This document shows, piece by piece, positions 24,201-28,260 of a stretch of 28,260 nt of DNA. Source of the DNA: a virus; IMG/VR virus record IMGVR_UViG_3300023180_000304, positions 1 to 28,260 of that record. One strand, written 5' to 3'. The position numbers were made by a program, and so were the translations under genes. The notes beneath the pieces are model-generated. The model worked only from the letters and a program-made list of their open reading frames with translations, had not been told where the DNA came from and did not search any database. The first letter of the stretch is position 1. Each line of letters starts with the position of its first letter.

Positions 24201-25789
24201 TTTGGATTTATACCAGAGTAGTCTCCAGATCCAAGAGTTACTGCATTATTAGTTAAGTTTACACTTACAACTTCAAGATTAGATGCTGCAATATCTTGAC
24301 TAGATCTTCTAACAACATCAACAAAATCTCCAACTTTTAGGCTGGATCTGTCAATAGGAGAACTTAAGTTAAATGTTGATCCACTAAAACTTGTTACAAA
24401 GTATCTTGAAGATGTATTATAAATCCAAGAATTAAAGAATACTTTATTATAACTAGTATCTTCCTGTTGATTAGATACTACTTGCCCAAGATTTTTAATT
24501 GTAAGTCTAGAATTCTCTACAGAAGAAAAGATAGACTCCTCTTGTCTAAACTTACTTAAAACACCAGTCAGTACAAATCTTACTTGTCTTGTAAGATCAT
24601 TATCTTCAAATGCATATACCTCAAGATCTTGTGTAATTTCTGTTCGTGGGTCAATATTTAATGTTAATCCACTACAACCAATAAACTGAGTAATGGTTTT
24701 GTCAGTGTAAGTAACGGTATCGTTTCCAACGGTAAACGATCCAGACTCTGGGAAACCAATAGTAGAGTCTACAGTAATTACAGATGCTCCTGCAGAGTGA
24801 CTACCAATAGTAAAACTAGATCCAGGAATTTGGAATTTTCCTTCAATTAAACTCTCATCATCAAATCCAATAAAGAGTGAGATTTTATAATATGTTTGAA
24901 CACCAATATCATCTGTGGTTCCTCTAGTAAAAATCTCTACCTCAGAAATTGGTCCACTGGCAGCACCAACTCCATTATTTGGTTGAGCATCTTGGAAAAG
25001 AGTTGTTCCAGAAATTTTAGTGGGATCTCCACTAATTAATTTTGCTACAACTACTTCTCTTCTAATATACTCTGCGTAGGATGGTTTTGAAAGGAATTGT
25101 TCCAGGTCAATAACTTTAGAATCAATTCCGTAAAGTACTTTTAAAAGAATTTTGATTGATTCTTCCGTACCCTTGCTTTCGTATAAACTTCTAGACTCTT
25201 TTATGAAGTTATTTACATTAAGTTCCGATGCAAGTGTTGTATCTTCTAGTCCAGGGGTGTATAATTTCTTAAGTTTGGTGTAAAATTCTTTAAGAAAGAG
25301 CGCACTAAGATTCTGTACTGATGTTCCAGAAGTGTGAGTTTCCGCAACAGACTCTTTAAATACTAATTCTTGTGGATTATTTGGAGCATGGTAGGATGTA
25401 ATTCCAGAGAAACCACGCACACATCCCGTAAATGAATTCGTAGTTACTCCAGTGTAAGTAATAATTTCGTTATCTAATTTAATTAATCCATATTCCTGCG
25501 GAAATCCCTTGGTGTTAGTTACAAAAATTTCCGTATCAGTTGTTGAAATGTCAGAGGTTACCGTTGACATTCCAGCAATTACATCTGGAGTCAGACTATC
25601 TAACTTCAGATACTTATCAATATTCTCTGCAATATCAACTGGACCACCAGCAAATTCCTGGGAGGTGTAGTAACTGCTAAGGAAATCCACAACAAGTGGA
25701 TTTTCCTCCTTGATGAATTCAGGAAGTTGACTGTCTACAACTTGCTGAATCTTTACTCTAAAATCAAAAGCAGAATCGGTGTTTATCAT
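12218..25789 (-). CDS. Giant modular baseplate protein in the gp7 position (4523 aa)
   Basis: This 4523-residue frame (roughly 0.48 MDa) lies between gp6 and gp8, the T4 place of gp7 (1032 residues), the wedge initiator that bundles with gp6 and gp25. No gp7 motif is certain, so the assignment rests on synteny. Residues 1-45 look helical (FRVKIQQVVDSQLPEFIK). Residues about 157-248 are a conserved-looking helical part (FIKESRSLYESKGTEES, KVLYGIDSKVIDLEQFLSKP). The remainder is mostly beta-rich and repetitive: Gly-Ser-Gly-Tyr modules, His-x-Phe-x-Thr-Gly-Asp modules, a YHYH-like domain (about 1252-1371), two Phe-Ile-Asn-Gly-x-Leu-Gln modules, and a propeller-like segment (about 4110-4363). The start overlaps the gp6 stop (ATGA). 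The frame is uninterrupted. It probably builds an enlarged wedge periphery and may also carry fibre-like or glycan-binding functions; that part is inference. Confidence 0.8.
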   Translation of the reverse strand: MINTDSAFDFRVKIQQVVDSQLPEFIKEENPLVVDFLSSYYTSQEFAGGPVDIAENIDKYLKLDSLTPDVIAGMSTVTSDISTTDTEIFVTNTKGFPQEYGLIKLDNEIITYTGVTTNSFTGCVRGFSGITSYHAPNNPQELVFKESVAETHTSGTSVQNLSALFLKEFYTKLKKLYTPGLEDTTLASELNVNNFIKESRSLYESKGTEESIKILLKVLYGIDSKVIDLEQFLSKPSYAEYIRREVVVAKLISGDPTKISGTTLFQDAQPNNGVGAASGPISEVEIFTRGTTDDIGVQTYYKISLFIGFDDESLIEGKFQIPGSSFTIGSHSAGASVITVDSTIGFPESGSFTVGNDTVTYTDKTITQFIGCSGLTLNIDPRTEITQDLEVYAFEDNDLTRQVRFVLTGVLSKFRQEESIFSSVENSRLTIKNLGQVVSNQQEDTSYNKVFFNSWIYNTSSRYFVTSFSGSTFNLSSPIDRSSLKVGDFVDVVRRSSQDIAASNLEVVSVNLTNNAVTLGSGDYSGINPNLSYDIRKRINTASSLGAPLSAGDNVLTSDVLNTYVENDEFGYVASNSLPSYVIRPVTTESQISVASTASGSIQNYDLNLLSYDTISFQDAVPFFTGDEVFYQPLDGAAPIVGLATGSYFVEVQAPPNNNRIKISLSRSFLAAGSYVRFNPSDSGPHSFILAEQRESTIQPQKLLKKFPLSQDIKTGSKELTQPGSIGMLINGVEITNYKVDDSVFYGPLSRVEVFSGGSEYDATNAPRVIVDNPTVSSGTTALVQPVVEGSFKDILVDPVNFDLEQVVSIDITGGNGEGATASATLASEFREVFFNANTLAEGGGVDVSANTITFETQHNFQTGDPIVYNALGNSALGISTNTANDAVQGLTLQTGNIYYSKFINSSTIQVHNTKLDAQLGINTIGITTENNAGLMKFRTTNKKLKIDRINVLNPGQGYSNRKLIVQSTGINTANNSIVFDNHNFTNGDFVEYEYFDTPISGLSTTVQYKVLTLSDREFRLANAGVGGTNLTDFNREKFANLQTVGVGSHIFKYPEIAVTIKAVTTQSTEGTFTATPVVRGPIVDAYLYDAGTDYGSEILNFEKTPEISVNSGTGAEVRPVVLNGQIDSVFVLNGGSGYTSPPELVVNSNPVGTGTTGTGARLRALTNNAGVVTSVVVLSKGLNYDPNTTTIKANSVGSGAILNGFVRRLGVNKFAKIDDNGGEIVTPTPDQGLEYAAIGYGVTLRSALGDNGSFHSPIIGWAYDGNPIYGAYGYNDPENIQSGIKRVGSGYTSNASYISNRPDSTTFPLGFFVDDYRFIDSGDLDEFNGRFTITNEFPEGIYAYYATIDVNGNPQFPFFVGNYFRSESIPVNVDPAVSIDQNFDFNNSNLSRNTFPHKIAEPGASYDFVIEPYRVFPQDALVDVVSSGSINSISIAATGNARYAIGDTLRFGDTEFGTGLAAEVSKISGRSVSSIASTETVYENAIVSWKDDKTVEINISPSFILSNNDIVRITGLSTFVENLDDSHIITTNLPDSKLVVGMGTTGVSGMTTDITVTALPVSIGSSLKISNETFSILNSFPGDGIIRVQRFASETPSGGVAHTATETVTYSPQRFTVKVETPYFSSREQESVFFNPFEVVGIGTTAGISTTRSYQFNGITTERSILTQNIFLEDHPFVTNQLVSYSVGLGTTSIGISTSPDGNIFILPSQFYAIKTSKDTIGISTVLDGDQVYFRDVKYMNLYDYKFETNYDQVTADIKKITATVSTGETHGLTNGDTIELQVNPGFSTGVGLASTVVIKVVDEKILVNPVAISSVGVNTSTNTINKTNHQYSTGDKVYYESSEVIGGLSTGSYYVFVIDKNNFRFTETRIDALSSPPIFVNLTSVGGTSQTLSLVNPPLPVYRNNDLVFNLEDSSLSGYNLKIYYDDKFNNSLVSTGQTTNFLISSFGTNGTAGAGLTVGFSSALPDIIYYNIDKGGFISTADTDVSGFNEIRFTNSKYNGTFQITGVTSTTFDVNLSDVTERSSYSISECDSINYKTTSTSATGAIDKVKIIFGGIGYKTVPNISSITSTYGSDAVLRLNSENIGKLESVRLLTPGFSYPSDKTLTPTANVPDELTVSDFETLDSITVVTGGKNYLTPPTIVLYDPSSDSNVSDFQGSAELSGNAVSPTTLVDGVETAGIRIDRNPVGLKNDVVYSAVAVNNDNGISIVSVASSTDNQVTLSISTPILGFSTAPFVVGDKVFVEGIGLASTTGEGHNSSDYGYQFFTVTNFDTSVNPNKLTYNLSSLVPAGTNTGIAITTPGLFANVAKKDNVPEFKVNKKTSLFVEGEFLYLNDLILVGSTDLVVSSFNALTGKLNVTGTTPIRSGDTLTGSVTGAKCTVSEISSKVGKFEIDSTSTFTKGWGDDIGKLSEDYQVTGDNDYYQRMSYSIQSTKAYNDIISFVNDNVHPAGYRNFADTQINPKGNVGASFTTAQEEPFLVLDVFDGSKRVDTINDFDYALDVDATTNTSKSIEFLNVQVVDFILNKSNRVIGIDDISSQFLNEDSDELLDYKDVSLFTDGRKTNKFLAQIVDVTNDSEMGLKELVMISNNEDTFVLEKVGVGETIGELDGFFNEETNQYSLRFTPNEIYNTDYEVKLLQTFFDDDSAGIGSQSIGFVDLISKTQDVVAGVGATVLGFSTTTADTFYTSVEVFDELENTVDYIEIVLTHNGADTFLTELTAFNTRVGLNGLSGPFIGSFTSSIDSGIVSLIYNNNGSNDVRLRTQTVSIGNTSAGIGTYRFKLSGTENGTERTGRLETEFATVTGGTPTIITGINSITDGSLKSTVRVSIGETQSLHQVYVVNDQKARENLYVLSYPYLSVNDINGIGTFSAEYSATGVDLKFHPDYTGDILVQTFNEIIYRDLDNNGDIAGIGDLSYGDVNENVSQSIYYGINQREILEFDLKHEGTDIFAKTFDPTTVGLLSTTTGVFTLNHFFQTGEELEYAAGSNLIGVGATGLVYDTGVGTARLPQTVYAIRDNSAQFRVAITTTAAAAGTAVTFTDLGSGNRHVFAMAKRNEKSIITIDGIVQSPLSKTSLSEQTMHSIGAGTTIIQLSGISSFRPADVIKVGEEYMKVTIVGLGSTNTTGVGAIGTLPLVEVERGFVGSSATSHGQFDAVSVYRGSFDIVNSKIHFTEAPMGAGRQDLDSRGLTIPRSNFSGRVYLRKDYDTNLIFDDVSDKFDGVTSEFTLTSEGSNVTGIGTTGGNGLVFINGVLQAPSAPNNTDNNFSITEVAGISSVIFTGITSVGGDQIIDPNDVNLNQLPRGGVPISFGSTNGLGYAPLRAATAVPTVILGQITAITGVPTTGTFLAVSDADYDNTTGILTVTSSVDHELDTGDKIELKDLNFTCSSGSPFANNYNFPSAQGVNFTINSFDYDNRTGIATVGLTSAHNFRVGRLVHLSNIGFTCSAPHAGITTSVFPDGSSGRKAVDINKYPILGIAGTNKFVVNVGVSTIAHTYAGSGSTAGNAFEVKPIGPYYATRILSSTKFETQVGVVTFAHTYNSGGTFAKWTTASFGSGYSTITAPGIAVTESGHTGTVAEITATVGAGGTLAFTITNAGSGYTNPTINIEEPRYDNLVIEGVSRLATGTTTVTGIGMSITVGVLGINTFFNSNPIVDFTYDDTTGLSTVSAVGHGFTTGDVVQLKNLQFSPNAPVGSGGTIFPSTEIGYDYTVLQYIDANNFTINIGAANTAGTYTYTSGTGGVVQTGVGATLFEVQQFDITKVGYAFRRGDVVRVVGMTTDPVAGDDFNEFRITIDDTFEDEFSAWQFGEMDYIDSIKPFQDGTRTRFPLAYNDQLVSFETDKNDADSASIELEYLLIVFINGILQEPGDAYEFYGGTSITFAEPPAPEDNIVIFFYRGTGGVDSFLNDITETIKTGDDIRLRRTPFIEKNEATLTFDNLSQESDRIIVGIKSSSEIETSLYRGDGVSTTEPKPIAWTKQKVDRVLGGEIISKARDSIEAQIYPTAKVLKDITTSDTEIFVEDVSLFLGVDPTGDPDSNFGGLIMSGFSTAGIGSTTTIPTELITGIIDTNVQGYTGVITGITTSFARLEEFYPFDVTKAIYRKGQNLVDGSKNDLQAIFLRPDGTKLYVADQNTLTITEWDLSTPYEIDTATINASNQLGISTQVQDIYDIFIRDDGTKLYTLGRGAQAPFVTQLNQFDLSVAWDLTSDTAAGISTQTTIANQTLTHRGLEIVDTGTKVITISPVDSALYSYTLSSAFDITSASYASSSGSLSADDAAPTDFAMSTDGTQMVVLGADTEKFIEYTLSTGFDVTTVSVAATSTLSVGAGATVSLTIKENGERAYVLNTSGIGSQYHFSIPPEGLGITFQLDLQDVPTLVERQELVQGYRVLVFDTGVGTGLTTLVGSATSVGIGTTNVIGVSTDKLDNIYEAYYTQFSGTVGILTCQVDPDTNFVGIATTGSYLEPAGRISWGRISSVTRNDNPISVSVDGNSFEVGMTTYPTFQRRNGGLRNTGALSKQ
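12700..13460 (-). other. Propeller-like repeat region near the C-terminus of the giant protein
   Basis: Residues about 4110-4363 contain five repeats of about 51-58 residues. The core is a hydrophobic strand, then Asp-Gly-Thr-Lys, then a second strand: FLRPDGTKLYVAD, FIRDDGTKLYTLG, IVDTGTKVITIS, MSTDGTQMVVLG and IKENGERAYVLN. Between cores are segments such as ITEWDLSTPYEID, LNQFDLSVAWDLT, YSYTLSSAFDIT and IEYTLSTGFDVT. This is the layout of blades in seven-bladed beta-propellers of the YVTN/WD40-like kind. Five cores are clear; flanking strands could complete a six- or seven-bladed ring. Propellers in tail proteins can bind partners or glycans, but no specific ligand can be read here. Confidence 0.65.
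21675..22035 (-). other. YHYH-like domain inside the giant protein
   Basis: Residues about 1252-1371 carry hallmarks of the YHYH domain: PIIGWAYDGNPIYGAYGYND, then SGDLDEFNGRFTITNEFPEG, then IYAYYATIDVNGNPQFPFFV. The conserved Asp-Gly-x-Pro-Ile-Tyr-Gly and Leu-Asp-Glu-x-Asn-Gly elements are intact. The usual Cys in the second element is Phe, and the name-giving Tyr-His-Tyr-His is Tyr-Ala-Tyr-Tyr. If the histidines of the cellular family bind metal or act chemically, this copy has probably lost that and kept the fold as a structural or binding unit. The domain call is fairly sure; the function is unknown. Confidence 0.75.
24665..24815 (-). other. GFP/IxYT beta module of the giant protein (second copy)
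   Basis: This copy reads ASVITVDSTIGFPESGSFTV, then NDTVTYTDKTITQFIGCSGL. It matches the first copy in the Thr/Ser-x-Ile-x-Val strand, the Gly-Phe-Pro turn, the Val/Ile-x-Tyr-Thr strand and the Phe-x-Gly-Cys turn. The two copies lie about 240 residues apart, with the conserved helical segment between them, which suggests an inserted or duplicated module. Confidence 0.5.
25370..25545 (-). other. N-terminal GFP/IxYT beta module of the giant protein (first copy)
   Basis: Residues about 82-140 follow the pattern Thr-Glu-Ile-x-Val, then Gly-Phe-Pro, then Ile-x-x-Asp-Asn-Glu-Ile-Ile-x-Tyr-Thr, then Phe-x-Gly-Cys-x-Arg-Gly, then Tyr-His. Visible pieces include FPQEYGLIKLDNEIITYTG and FTGCVRGFSG. 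The module recurs at residues about 325-374 (24665-24815) and, in a divergent form, in the DUF4815 protein near 4600-4790. Such modules look like small beta barrels or sandwiches used as spacers in phage structural proteins. Function is inferred from form only. Confidence 0.5.
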
Positions 25790-27693
25790 TTCCTACTTAA
25801 TTGTCCGTTGGTATAACTGGATGCCACGGGGAAACCAACCCCCGAAATTTGTTCACCAGAAGTAATGGTGTCTCTTGCCATATTTATGGTGCTATTATCA
25901 ATATTCAATTGCAAATACAGGTCTTTGAGACCAATAACATCATTTGATTCTGGAACTGCTTGTATTTCAATAATTCCGTTTAATTTGACTGTAGAAGTAA
26001 TATTTACAGTATTAATTAGAATTTCACCTTTTACGTAATCAACTGATCCAGCAGCAGGAACAATTACAATGGGACCAGTATCAGATTCTTTTACAATTGC
26101 AATTGCACCAGATTCCAAATCTGCATTTGGAACATCCGTGAAATATAATAAGTCAGAAGAACCCTCTACTGTGAATCCAGTGCTCTTGATGTTATATCCA
26201 CTAGCAACAACATGGAATTTATTTCCATAACAAATTTCATATTGAGTATACTGGTTGAGAAGTGCCTTTAAATCTCTTCTTATAATCACTTTTGTGATAT
26301 TTGAAGTGATAGCAGCATTAGTGTCGTCAATGACTTTAATTGCTTTACTATATTTGAATCTTCCACCAAAAGTGTTAAGATCAATAGAATCGGAATATGA
26401 ATTCAAACTAGAAACAACATCAGTTCTTAATTGATTTGCATCTGGAACTTGACTTGCATTATAAAATACGGTTGAATTAAGTTCAATGTATAGAAGTTTG
26501 AGATCCTCAATTCTTTGATTTACACCAGCAACGGCATAAGTTTTTAATTTGTTTAAAATTTGAGTTTTTGTAAAATCAGACAGGAATGTACCATTCTTTG
26601 GTTTAATACTTAAAACAACCGTTCCAAATTCTGGTGGATCCAACTCTTCACCACCGACAACAGATACAGATTCAGTATCTGGATAGATTCTTTGAATAAT
26701 TGCTTCGTAGTCTTTTGATGTTACTGCTCTATATTGGGAAGAATATAATCTTGGTGCATAATATTTGATAGACTCAATTGGTTCAATATCAGACCCATTA
26801 ATAGCTGATTGGTTCGTTGTTACTGTTACCGTATTTGTTGGTAAAAATGAAATATCAATGCTATTTTTTACCGATCCAGTAAATGAAAAATTCTCAGCAC
26901 CATTTCCACTAGATCCATCAGAAATAATGTAAGATACTTCAATAATGGATTCATTTTCTAATTTCTTTCCAAAAATTCCATCACCAAATAAGAGTTCATA
27001 TCTTTCGTCAGAAATTTCTTGAATAAGATAGATCTCAGAGATTGATGTAACGTCAATAATGTTTTCTACTTGATTATATTCTCTACCAACAGTTTCTTGA
27101 GGACCTTTAACCGTTATTCTAATTGAACTAGTGTCAACTCCAGGGTTGTCTAAGATATACCTCTGATCCACCGATCCATTGACCTGGAAGGTCTTTTTAA
27201 GCAGAGTTCCTTGATAGACATCAATATTACTAAATGATGCCCTTCTAGGTCCATTTCCGTTAACGTCTGCACCAGTCAGTACTGTCGTGGTGGTAATATC
27301 CTCAGGAACGGAAAATACTACTGAAGTATTGTCTACGGCACCGACACAAACCAAACCTTTGTTCAAAGTTACCGTAGGACTAGTTCCAGTAAACTCAATA
27401 TTAAAACTTACCTGAGCTTTTGCAGATTTTCTTGATCTAGGAACGTATCCAATATTCCTAGCAAGAGAAACAACATTCTCTCTCAAAGTCGCAGAGTCAA
27501 TAAAAGACTCATTAACGACCATGTTGGTGTTAAATGCAGTAATGTAGGTATTATATGCTAAAGTGTCAATCAGGATGGAAAAATTCGATCCCTCAAAGTC
27601 AAAATCGGTAAAATTTGAATTTGCTCTCAAATAAGACTTAATAGAAGTCTTAATTTGATCAAAATCTAAATTTGTATACTTAGTTAACGGCAT
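25786..27693 (-). CDS. 6: Baseplate wedge subunit gp6
   Basis: The 635-residue product is close to T4 gp6 (660 residues). Gp6 forms the inner ring of the baseplate, where two copies pair with gp7 in each wedge. The N-terminus carries the conserved region LDFDQIKTSIKSYLR, then FSILIDTLAYNTYI, then a helical stretch with ENVVSLARNIGYVPRSRKSA (residues about 10-95). A middle beta region follows. Around residues 318-410 is a baseplate-J-like domain: AVTSKDYEAIIQRIYPD, then VVGGEELDPPEFGTV and ILNKLKTYAVAGVNQRI. The C-terminus (YLQLNIDNSTINMARDTIT) ends at a TGA that overlaps the next gene as ATGA, so the giant gene is probably translated by coupling. No internal disruption is seen. Confidence 0.95.
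   Translation of the reverse strand: MPLTKYTNLDFDQIKTSIKSYLRANSNFTDFDFEGSNFSILIDTLAYNTYITAFNTNMVVNESFIDSATLRENVVSLARNIGYVPRSRKSAKAQVSFNIEFTGTSPTVTLNKGLVCVGAVDNTSVVFSVPEDITTTTVLTGADVNGNGPRRASFSNIDVYQGTLLKKTFQVNGSVDQRYILDNPGVDTSSIRITVKGPQETVGREYNQVENIIDVTSISEIYLIQEISDERYELLFGDGIFGKKLENESIIEVSYIISDGSSGNGAENFSFTGSVKNSIDISFLPTNTVTVTTNQSAINGSDIEPIESIKYYAPRLYSSQYRAVTSKDYEAIIQRIYPDTESVSVVGGEELDPPEFGTVVLSIKPKNGTFLSDFTKTQILNKLKTYAVAGVNQRIEDLKLLYIELNSTVFYNASQVPDANQLRTDVVSSLNSYSDSIDLNTFGGRFKYSKAIKVIDDTNAAITSNITKVIIRRDLKALLNQYTQYEICYGNKFHVVASGYNIKSTGFTVEGSSDLLYFTDVPNADLESGAIAIVKESDTGPIVIVPAAGSVDYVKGEILINTVNITSTVKLNGIIEIQAVPESNDVIGLKDLYLQLNIDNSTINMARDTITSGEQISGVGFPVASSYTNGQLSRK
25881..25888 (-). promoter_or_regulatory. 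Possible internal late promoter (CATAAATA) inside gp6
   Basis: The coding strand reads CATAAATA about 92 bases before the start of the giant gene, inside the gp6 C-terminal codons for Thr-Ile-Asn-Met. It keeps the ATAAATA core but has C at the first position. It could give the giant gene its own late transcript. It may equally be chance in an A/T-rich coding region, so the call is weak. Confidence 0.2.
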
Positions 27694-28095
27694 TTATCTT
27701 GTTACCTCAAGTAAGAATGCGACATTTTGCGTTGGTAAATCTTGTCCTACAATATCAAATATGACATTCACTTCAAAACTATTATCATCTGGTCTCGGAA
27801 ATACCTCAACGTTTAAATTTGCCGCTCTTGGCTCATAATTTAAGACAGTTTCTTCAATTTGTTCGGCAATAACACTAGCAGTACCATAATCACAAAACCC
27901 AAATAACGTATTTCTAACGTCTGACCCCAAATCAGGATTAAAAAACCTTTCTGTCGGGATAGTTTCTACTAAATTTCGCACTGAGCGAGCAATTGCCCGC
28001 TCATTTACAAGAATTGGAAGGTCTTTTGTGATTGGATGTGGAGCAAAGGACAAAGAAATGTCCTTGAATGCCCTAGATGTGCGAGTTGAAGCCAT
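27694..28095 (-). CDS. 25: Baseplate wedge subunit gp25
   Basis: The 133-residue product is almost exactly the length of T4 gp25 (132 residues). In contractile tails gp25 sits in the inner baseplate core, where it joins the gp6-gp7 core bundle and forms the platform on which sheath polymerisation starts. The N-terminus has the expected form: a KDISLSF strand, then a short loop, then NERAIARSVRNLVET, then the ERFFNPDLGSDVRNTLF segment. The family's signature EPR turn is visible as NYEPRAANL near residue 90, followed by the last strands (FEVNVIFDI). No strong Shine-Dalgarno sequence is seen. The nearer upstream ATG is in another frame, so this start is preferred. Its TAA stop directly abuts the gp6 ATG, as expected for partners made together. 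Confidence 0.95.
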   Translation of the reverse strand: MASTRTSRAFKDISLSFAPHPITKDLPILVNERAIARSVRNLVETIPTERFFNPDLGSDVRNTLFGFCDYGTASVIAEQIEETVLNYEPRAANLNVEVFPRPDDNSFEVNVIFDIVGQDLPTQNVAFLLEVTR

Positions 28096-28122
28096 GAAAA
28101 GGCATGATTTTAGACCATAGAC

Positions 28123-28260
28123 CTATTTATCAGGCTTTCCATAACTTGGTTCAGTGCCATATTCCCAATCATCATAGTCTTCGTCATTACGAATCTCTTC
28201 ATGAAGCACTGTTTGACGTTTTAGATCGTGAACATGGTCTCCAACAACTTCTCTGAGAAG
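28123..28260 (-). CDS. Small acidic hypothetical protein, C-terminal 45 residues (partial)
   Basis: Reading the minus strand from the right edge gives an open frame of 45 codons ending at a TAG (28123-28125). It includes LKRQTVLHEEIRNDED and a tail rich in Asp, Glu, Tyr and Trp, ending SYGKPDK. The 5' end lies outside the window. The first part looks helical and charged; the end is acidic and probably flexible. I do not recognise a family. Its place directly before gp25 suggests a gene of the same morphogenesis region, but no role can be assigned. Its last codons, GAT AAA TAG, also form the late promoter octamer proposed for gp25. The frame is short, but it ends exactly at the gap before gp25 and is open to the window edge. 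Confidence 0.6.
   Translation of the reverse strand, partial: LLREVVGDHVHDLKRQTVLHEEIRNDEDYDDWEYGTEPSYGKPDK
28124..28131 (-). promoter_or_regulatory. T4-type late promoter (GATAAATA) for gp25
   Basis: The plus strand reads tatttatc, which is GATAAATA on the coding strand. This matches the T4 late promoter octamer TATAAATA at seven of eight positions. It lies about 28 bases before the gp25 start, leaving room for a transcription start roughly ten bases downstream and a short leader. It overlaps the TAG stop of the preceding gene. As is usual for phage late promoters recognised through the gp55/gp33 sliding-clamp system, no -35 element is expected. Similar octamers precede two other genes in this window, which strengthens the call. 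Confidence 0.65.

Noticed and set aside
27690-27698. GATAAATG at the gp25/gp6 junction as a late promoter
   Set aside because: It differs from the octamer at the last base and runs directly into the gp6 start codon, leaving no room for a transcription start and leader.
28096-28122. Alternative ATG upstream of gp25 (ATGCCTTTTC)
   Set aside because: It is ten bases before the chosen start and therefore in another frame. The chosen frame gives the full-length gp25 family pattern.
1-28260. tRNA, other RNA genes, insertion sequences or integrase sites
   Set aside because: Nearly every base lies within minus-strand structural genes. No cloverleaf, terminal inverted repeat or transposase motif was seen on either strand.

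Overview
The window reads as part of the baseplate and tail-fibre cluster of a T4-like contractile-tailed phage. It most resembles marine cyanomyoviruses, which infect Synechococcus or Prochlorococcus. The basis is recognisable T4-type wedge proteins (gp25, gp6, gp8), a very large DUF4815 virion protein, oversized modular structural proteins, A/T-rich sequence and T4-type late promoter octamers. The host is inferred from this style of proteins; no host-linked metabolic gene is present.

All genes lie on the minus strand, so transcription runs from high to low coordinates. In that order they are: the 3' end of a small acidic hypothetical gene (28123-28260); gp25 (27694-28095); gp6 (25786-27693); a giant 4523-residue protein in the gp7 position (12218-25789); gp8 (10595-12178); a 2347-residue DUF4815 protein (3547-10590); three small genes for a coiled-coil protein, a beta-rich protein and a Gly-rich protein (3335-3550, 2970-3308, 2749-2970); and the first 916 codons of a repeat-rich fibre/tailspike-like protein (1-2749) that runs off the left edge. 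Coding density is almost complete. The largest gap is 39 bp, and most junctions are start/stop overlaps or direct abutments, which suggests translational coupling.

The three wider gaps each carry a T4-type late promoter octamer on the minus strand: GATAAATA before gp25, TATAAATA before gp8 and GATAAATA before the 112-residue gene. Two of them overlap the stop codon of the gene in front. This suggests three late transcription units: wedge core (gp25-gp6-giant), outer wedge (gp8-DUF4815-coiled coil), and fibre (112-aa, 73-aa, fibre).

In T4, gp25, two copies of gp6 and gp7 form the wedge core and gp8 binds to it. The gene order here mirrors that partnership and supports calling the giant protein the gp7 counterpart, although it is more than four times the length of T4 gp7. 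The most interesting content is in the giant protein: a YHYH-like domain without the usual histidines, a five-repeat stretch resembling a beta-propeller near the C-terminus, and several small beta modules that recur within it. One of these modules, ending in a Gly-Ser-Gly-Tyr signature, also occurs in gp8 and the DUF4815 protein. No RNA gene, CRISPR array, insertion sequence or terminator was seen.
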